DNA of 18,666 nt from positions 1-18,666 of the forward strand of contig CANCFZ010000023.1 in assembly GCA_947377425.1 (NCBI GenBank). Direction: 5' to 3'. This stretch comes from Flavobacteriaceae bacterium. GTDB taxonomy: Bacteria; Bacteroidota; Bacteroidia; Flavobacteriales; Flavobacteriaceae. Below are positions 14,265 through 18,666 of this stretch, one piece after another; the stretch's first letter is position 1, and the number at the start of each line of letters is the position of its first letter. The translations under genes were made by a program, and so were the position numbers. The notes below the pieces were generated by a model. It worked only from the letters and a program-made list of their open reading frames with translations. It ran no database searches and had not been told where the DNA came from.

Positions 14265-17261
14265 CTATTTATCCAAAATAGCATCTTGAATTACTTTCTG
14301 AATATCTTCACGGATATTTTCTTTTGAAAGTCTATTTGCTGCGTTGGAATCTGGATAAGTTCTGTTTGATAAAAATACATAAATAATTTCAGTTTCCGGA
14401 TCAGCCCAAGCCATTGTCCCTGTAAAACCAGCATGTCCAAAACTTGACATGGAAACACAACCACAAGTTGGACCTTCTTTTCCTAATTGGGGTTTATCAA
14501 ATCCTAAACCACGACGGTTTCCTTCTGAACAGAAATAACAAGTATTAAAAGTATCAAAAGTTTGAGATGAAAAATACTGATGATCACCATAATTTCCTTT
14601 TTGAAGATATAATTGCATAATTTTCGCCATGTCCATCGAATTGGAAAAAATTCCTGCATGACCGCCAATTCCGCCTTGCATTGCTGCTGCCATATCGTGC
14701 ACGTATCCTTGAATTAATGAATGACGAAAGTAAGTATCATCTTCTGTCGGTGGAATGCTATTTTTATCAAATTTTCGCAACGGATTGTACATTGTATTAT
14801 TCATTCCCAATGATTTATAGAAATTATTGGTACTTAATTCGTCCAATGATTTTCCGGTAGTTTTTTCTAAATAATCTTTCAGAATTATAAATGTGAAATC
14901 GCTGTATTTGTATTCTTTTTTATCCAAAAGTTTACTTTTTGAAATTTGGTTCATTATACTATCTTGGTAATCATTTCTGATATATAAATTATCTGAAACT
15001 TGATTTGTAAATCCAGATTTGCTATTGAAACAATAATATTTATCTAATGGACATTTATCAATGTCTAAAGTCGATTTATAAAATGGAATCCAAGCTTGTA
15101 GACGAGCATAATGAGAAAGTAACTCTTTAAATGAAATATCTTGTTTATCTGTTCCTTTAAATAGTGGAACCATATCTCCCAATTTGGTGTCTAAATTCAC
15201 TTTTCCTTGATCGTACATTTGCATTACATTAGGCAAAGTAGAAACCATTTTTGTCATAGATGCCACATCATAAATATCAGAATTTTGAACTTTAATCTGA
15301 TTGTCATATGTATGATAACCATACGATTTTTGGAAAATAACTTTTCCTCTTCTGGCTACCAAAATCTGAATTCCAGGTGTCATTTTTCCATCGATAGCTT
15401 TTTTTGCAAGTACATCAATTTTTGATAATACTTTTGGACTCATACCAACATTTTCTGGAGCAGTAAAACCTAAACGATTTAACTTTTCAGTTATCAACCC
15501 GAATCCATCTTTAAATTCTTCGTTTATTGAAACAGGCAATTTTCCTTTAGATTCTATCGCTCCAAATAGTAATTCGGCTGAAACTTCTTGTGCAATATCA
15601 CTATTTTGGTAAGACATTACAACACCTTTAATATCCGAAAAATTTATAGAAGAAAGCGAATAGGGTTTTGCAAAAGCATCTAAAATAACATTGTTATTTT
15701 TAGCTATTTCTTGTAACCATTGCAATTCTGCATCAGAAAAATCATTCTTTTTCCAAGCTCTATCCGATTTATGATAACCAATTATAACAATATTAAAATC
15801 TTTAAGTTTGACTTTTAATGAATCTAAATTTGAATCTGAAATTTCAGTTACTTCAGTATATTTTTTTAATGTTGTAACAAATGAAGAATTAACATCATCA
15901 CCTAATTTAACATAAGCAATTTTTTGATCTAAATTTGTAATTGGCAAAATAGCATCTTTATTTTTTAGAACCGTAATAGCATTTTCATACAATTGATATT
16001 GCAAGGCATCTTTGTAAGTTGCATTCAAATCATTAGAAAGGTTTTTTAAAGCTATAGGCTTGTACTGATTTAGACCGGCTTTGAATTTGTATTTCAAAAT
16101 TTTCTTTACTGATTTTGCTAAACGCTCGTCAGAAATCAAACTATCTTGATAAGCAGTGCAAATTTTTTCGTAAGCCAATGGAACATTTTCTGGGAAAAGT
16201 AAAATATCATTTCCAGCCATAAATGCTTCCAAATCAATGTCACCTGGTTTCATAAATTTACTAGCAGCTTTCATATTTAAAGCATCTGTAAAAATTAAAC
16301 CCTCAAAACCAAGTTCATCTTGCAACAAATCGGTTACAACCGCATGAGAAACAGACGTTGGCCAATTTTCTCTAGGTTCAACACTAGGAATATTCAAGTG
16401 GGCTACCATTACTGATACCAAACCTTCATCAAACATTCGCTTGTAGGGATAAAGTTCAACGTTTTCTAATCTATCTTTTGAAAAATTTACAACTGGCAAA
16501 GCGTAATGCGAATCTAAAGCAGTATCTCCGTGACCTGGAAAATGTTTGCCTGTACAAAAAACTCCTTGTCCTTGAACACCTTTCATCAAAGCAATTGCAT
16601 GTTCGGTAACATTCACTTTATCTTCTCCAAAAGAACGGTTTCCAATTATAGGATTTTTAGGATTAGTATTAATATCTATAACTGGAGCAAAATTAAATTG
16701 AGCACCAATTCGTTTAGTTTCTTGTGCCATATTTTCACCAACTTGCTCTATCAATTTTAAATCTCTAATTGCTCCAAGCGTAGTATTCCATGGATATTTA
16801 TAGGTTGAATCCAATCTCATACTCAAACCCCATTCAGCATCAATCCCAATAAACAAAGGAACTTTTGATTTAGATTGAAAACGATTGGTTAAATTAGCTT
16901 GACGTACAGGTCCACCTTGAAAAAAGATTAATCCGCCAACTTTATTTTCGGTAATTAATTTTTCTACAGCATTAAAATGAACTGTATCTTTATTAGAATA
17001 AGCAGCAATCATAAATAATTGACCCACTTTTTCATCAAAAGACATTTGGTTATAAATACTATCAACCCATTTATTTTCGGAAGCAGTTTCTTTGAAAAAG
17101 TTTTTACGCTCCGATTTTAAAACTGGAACATAAACGTCTTCATCATAAGTGACTTCGGGCTTTAGAATTTTACTAATAGGCATCACAACTTTAGAAGAAC
17201 CACAATTGGTTATCAAAGTCAAAATAAATACTAATAGTATTAATTTACTGATTTGTTTCAT
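14265..17261 (-). CDS. GH3 (NagZ-like) glycosidase fused to a serine beta-lactamase-like hydrolase, lipoprotein
   Basis: This is a 998-residue lipoprotein with lipobox LITNC (Cys20). Residues about 65-400 are a family 3 beta-N-acetylglucosaminidase domain: GIDAEWGLSMRL, GNRSFGED, KHFPGHGDTALDSH (239-252) with the acid/base His/Asp loop of NagZ-type enzymes, and FTDALNMKA with nucleophile Asp326. Residues about 415-590 resemble the GH3 C-terminal alpha/beta domain. Residues about 605-990 are a serine hydrolase of the class C/beta-lactamase fold: VASMTKM with Ser668 and Lys671, YSD at 786-788 in place of YxN, and GHAGFTGTMAW with His943 in place of KTG. Two Cys pairs (908/911 and 933/935) flank the last motif. 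The NagZ part should trim peptidoglycan-derived sugars at the cell surface or periplasm; the second domain may be an amidase or esterase. ATG chosen at 17261, since the codon before it is TTG. Confidence 0.93.
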   Translation of the reverse strand: MKQISKLILLVFILTLITNCGSSKVVMPISKILKPEVTYDEDVYVPVLKSERKNFFKETASENKWVDSIYNQMSFDEKVGQLFMIAAYSNKDTVHFNAVEKLITENKVGGLIFFQGGPVRQANLTNRFQSKSKVPLFIGIDAEWGLSMRLDSTYKYPWNTTLGAIRDLKLIEQVGENMAQETKRIGAQFNFAPVIDINTNPKNPIIGNRSFGEDKVNVTEHAIALMKGVQGQGVFCTGKHFPGHGDTALDSHYALPVVNFSKDRLENVELYPYKRMFDEGLVSVMVAHLNIPSVEPRENWPTSVSHAVVTDLLQDELGFEGLIFTDALNMKAASKFMKPGDIDLEAFMAGNDILLFPENVPLAYEKICTAYQDSLISDERLAKSVKKILKYKFKAGLNQYKPIALKNLSNDLNATYKDALQYQLYENAITVLKNKDAILPITNLDQKIAYVKLGDDVNSSFVTTLKKYTEVTEISDSNLDSLKVKLKDFNIVIIGYHKSDRAWKKNDFSDAELQWLQEIAKNNNVILDAFAKPYSLSSINFSDIKGVVMSYQNSDIAQEVSAELLFGAIESKGKLPVSINEEFKDGFGLITEKLNRLGFTAPENVGMSPKVLSKIDVLAKKAIDGKMTPGIQILVARRGKVIFQKSYGYHTYDNQIKVQNSDIYDVASMTKMVSTLPNVMQMYDQGKVNLDTKLGDMVPLFKGTDKQDISFKELLSHYARLQAWIPFYKSTLDIDKCPLDKYYCFNSKSGFTNQVSDNLYIRNDYQDSIMNQISKSKLLDKKEYKYSDFTFIILKDYLEKTTGKSLDELSTNNFYKSLGMNNTMYNPLRKFDKNSIPPTEDDTYFRHSLIQGYVHDMAAAMQGGIGGHAGIFSNSMDMAKIMQLYLQKGNYGDHQYFSSQTFDTFNTCYFCSEGNRRGLGFDKPQLGKEGPTCGCVSMSSFGHAGFTGTMAWADPETEIIYVFLSNRTYPDSNAANRLSKENIREDIQKVIQDAILDK

Positions 17262-17276
17262 CAAAAAATATTGAAA

Positions 17277-17759
17277 TTAAAAGAAGCGACTGTGCCAACT
17301 TTCGCTAGCAGGAATTTCCCAACCTTCGTTGAATTCTTCTATGGTATTAACGAGATTATTGAAAACTATTGTGTTTTCTGAAACAGATTTATCTTTTGCC
17401 AATTTTTTGAAATCAAGTAAGGTTTTGTAAGTAACAAATTCACCTTGCTTGAAAGCGACATTCATTTTATCTAATAAATCAACGCTGTATTTTTGTTCTA
17501 AATTTTGAATGAAAGCAACCGATGAATCTATTGAACAACCAGTTGCAGCATGCACTTCTTGATTTACGGCAATAATAATAAATCGATTGTATTTAATTTG
17601 AAAAGAAGATTCTAATGAGGTTCCATGTGCACTCCAATTAGTTAAAAACTCAGTTAAATCTTTTTCAATAGCAGCTACTTCATCATCTGAAAATTTTCTG
17701 CTGGATTGGTAAATCCAAATTTTAGATTCTTCTGGTAAGTTTTCAAATGGAATGTACAT
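17277..17759 (-). CDS. Protein of unknown function (160 residues)
   Basis: This is a soluble protein with no signal peptide or membrane segment. It begins MYIPFENLPEESKIWIYQSS and contains the segments FLTNWSAHGTSLESSFQIKY, FIIIAVNQEVHAATGCSIDS and SVAFIQNLEQKYSVDLLDKM, and it ends SESWHSRFF. The phrase ATGCSIDSS looks like a constrained site, with Cys and Ser that could be catalytic or structural. I recall relatives in this phylum carrying an ABC-transporter ATPase label, but there is no Walker A, Walker B or signature motif, so that name is not supported. It lies between the iron-sulfur protein (49-base gap) and the GH3 gene (15-base gap to its ATG), so it is probably in the same transcript. 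Confidence 0.78.
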   Translation of the reverse strand: MYIPFENLPEESKIWIYQSSRKFSDDEVAAIEKDLTEFLTNWSAHGTSLESSFQIKYNRFIIIAVNQEVHAATGCSIDSSVAFIQNLEQKYSVDLLDKMNVAFKQGEFVTYKTLLDFKKLAKDKSVSENTIVFNNLVNTIEEFNEGWEIPASESWHSRFF

Positions 17760-17778
17760 TATGATTTTTGTTTTTTGA

Positions 17779-17801
17779 ATTCAGACTTTTGATTTCTGAA
17801 T
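17779..17801 (-). repeat. Inverted repeat between the iron-sulfur gene and the 160-residue gene
   Basis: A perfect 7-bp inverted repeat (attcaga 17779-17785, tctgaat 17795-17801) has a 9-base loop. On the minus strand it comes 7 bases after the stop of the iron-sulfur gene, with a run of A rather than T downstream, so it is not a clear terminator. Confidence 0.45.
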
Positions 17802-17808
17802 GAGTTAT

Positions 17809-18600
17809 TTATAAATCTTGAGCGTTGGCGATTAATTCGGCAATATCCATTACTTTAACATCGGCTTCACGTTCTTTATTTTTTATACCATCGGTCATCA
17901 TGGTATTGCAAAATGGACAACCTGCGGCAATAATATCAGGCTGTATTTCTAAAGCATCTTCTGTTCTTTCAATATTGATTTCTTTATCTCCTTTTTCTGC
18001 ATCTTTAAACATTTGTGCGCCACCAGCACCACAACATAATCCGTTGGCTTTAGATCGTTTCATTTCTACCAATTCGGCATCCAATTTTTGAATTAATTCT
18101 CTAGGTGCTTCATAGATATTATTGGCTCTTCCCAAATAACATGGATCGTGAAAAGTGATTCGTTTTCCTTTAAATTGTCCGCCTTCAATGGTTAATCTAC
18201 CAGAATCTAAAAGTGATTTTAAGAATTCTGTATGATGAACAACTTCATATTTACCACCTAATTCTGGGTATTCATTTTTTAGTGTGTTGAAACAATGCGG
18301 ACATGCAGTTACGATTTTCTTTGCTTCATAAGCATTTAGAACTTCAATATTCATCATGGCTTGCATTTGAAACAAAAATTCATTTCCGGCTCGTTTTGCA
18401 GGATCACCAGTACAGCTTTCTTCGGTTCCAAGAACTGCAAATTCAACATTCGCACGATTTAATATTCGCACAAATGCTTTAGTGATTCTTTTTGCTCTGT
18501 CGTCAAAACTACCAGCACAACCTACCCAAAATAAAACTTCGGGTTGTTTGCCTTGAGCTACCATTTCTGCCATTGTTGGCACGACTAAATTTTCTGACAT
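17809..18600 (-). CDS. CCG-domain iron-sulfur oxidoreductase subunit (HdrB/GlcF/LutA-like)
   Basis: This 263-residue protein has two cysteine-rich CCG domains of the kind found in HdrB, GlcF and LutA, which bind iron-sulfur clusters and pass electrons. Domain 1 has Cys28 (WVGCAG), Cys63 (ESCTGDP, with CTG in place of CCG), and Cys100 and Cys103 (ACPHC). Domain 2 has Cys154 (HDPCYLGR), Cys189-Cys190-Gly191 (LCCGAGG), and Cys228 and Cys231 (AGCPFC). The second set is complete for a non-cubane cluster; the first lacks one cysteine but could hold a normal [4Fe-4S]. No flavin or ferredoxin domain is present, so it should act with a partner, quite possibly the gene that ends just upstream at 18645. 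Substrate unknown. Confidence 0.88.
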   Translation of the reverse strand: MSENLVVPTMAEMVAQGKQPEVLFWVGCAGSFDDRAKRITKAFVRILNRANVEFAVLGTEESCTGDPAKRAGNEFLFQMQAMMNIEVLNAYEAKKIVTACPHCFNTLKNEYPELGGKYEVVHHTEFLKSLLDSGRLTIEGGQFKGKRITFHDPCYLGRANNIYEAPRELIQKLDAELVEMKRSKANGLCCGAGGAQMFKDAEKGDKEINIERTEDALEIQPDIIAAGCPFCNTMMTDGIKNKEREADVKVMDIAELIANAQDL

Positions 18601-18609
18601 ATTCTATTG

Positions 18610-18642
18610 TTTAGTGACAACTCACGAGTTGTCATTACTAAA
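18610..18642 (-). repeat. Hairpin upstream of the iron-sulfur gene
   Basis: The core tgacaactc-ac-gagttgtca (18615-18634) is a perfect 9-bp inverted repeat around two bases. An outer stem pairs tttag (18610-18614) with ctaaa (18638-18642) and leaves a three-base bulge. It fills the gap between the upstream stop at 18645 and the start at 18600. There is no long T-run, so it may be a processing or stability hairpin, or a protein-binding palindrome. Confidence 0.55.
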
Positions 18643-18644
18643 TA

Positions 18645-18666
18645 TTATTCATGTTGTCCATCGTCA
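18645..18666 (-). CDS. C-terminal end of an upstream gene (partial)
   Basis: Reading the minus strand from the window edge, the frame DDGQHE then TAA ends at 18645. Only six codons are visible, so this is a guess from context. In this phylum a gene for a ferredoxin-type iron-sulfur protein with a membrane part often precedes a CCG-domain protein like the one at 17809-18600, and an acidic tail would fit. The 44-base gap to the next start is almost filled by a hairpin. Confidence 0.3.

Noticed and set aside
17277..17759. Name ABC transporter ATPase for the 160-residue protein
   Set aside because: No Walker A, Walker B or LSGGQ motif and the protein is too short for an ABC domain.
1..18666. Mobile element, defence island, CRISPR array or biosynthetic cluster
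   Set aside because: No transposase, integrase, phage, toxin-antitoxin, nuclease-effector or synthase genes, no regular repeats, and gene content is ordinary core metabolism and envelope genes.

Overview
The window looks like a chromosomal core segment from a Flavobacterium-like member of the Bacteroidota. The evidence is low GC, a GldG gliding protein, a protein with a type IX secretion sorting domain, BshA of bacillithiol synthesis, many short lipoproteins, and promoters of the Bacteroidota type (TTTG at -33, TAnnTTTG at -7). I see no tRNA, rRNA, CRISPR array, insertion sequence, phage gene or integration site. No intergenic gap exceeds about 160 bases.

Layout. Bases 1-2226 hold the end of gldG, then dnaN with its own promoter and leader, closed by a strong bidirectional terminator. 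Bases 2260-4022 are a tight minus-strand operon of a PhnP-like metallo-hydrolase, a membrane-anchored unknown and an unknown lipoprotein. A 489-residue unknown protein (4149-5618, +) follows with its own promoter. Next come a Bcp peroxiredoxin (-) and a divergent endonuclease III (+) that has lost its iron-sulfur ligands. After a second two-way terminator lies a secreted T9SS cargo protein (6973-8676, -). A likely aroC plus dicarboxylate/glutamate symporter pair (-) follows. Two plus-strand envelope genes (a lipoprotein and a small beta-barrel) end at a third terminator.

Bases 12645-18666 form one minus-strand array. It is transcribed in the order: end of an upstream gene, CCG-domain iron-sulfur protein, 160-residue unknown, GH3/serine-hydrolase lipoprotein, bshA, PrcB-like lipoprotein. 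It joins redox metabolism (iron-sulfur protein, bacillithiol) with cell-wall turnover (NagZ-like GH3). Three of its four gaps long enough to matter carry inverted repeats.

Nothing here is a clearly new system such as a defence island or biosynthetic cluster. The points most worth checking are the bshA array with its intercistronic hairpins, the clusterless endonuclease III, the unknown 489-residue protein, the dnaN leader, and four places where a TTG inside the -7 promoter element creates a false upstream start codon. Names come from motif recognition by eye; no database search was run.
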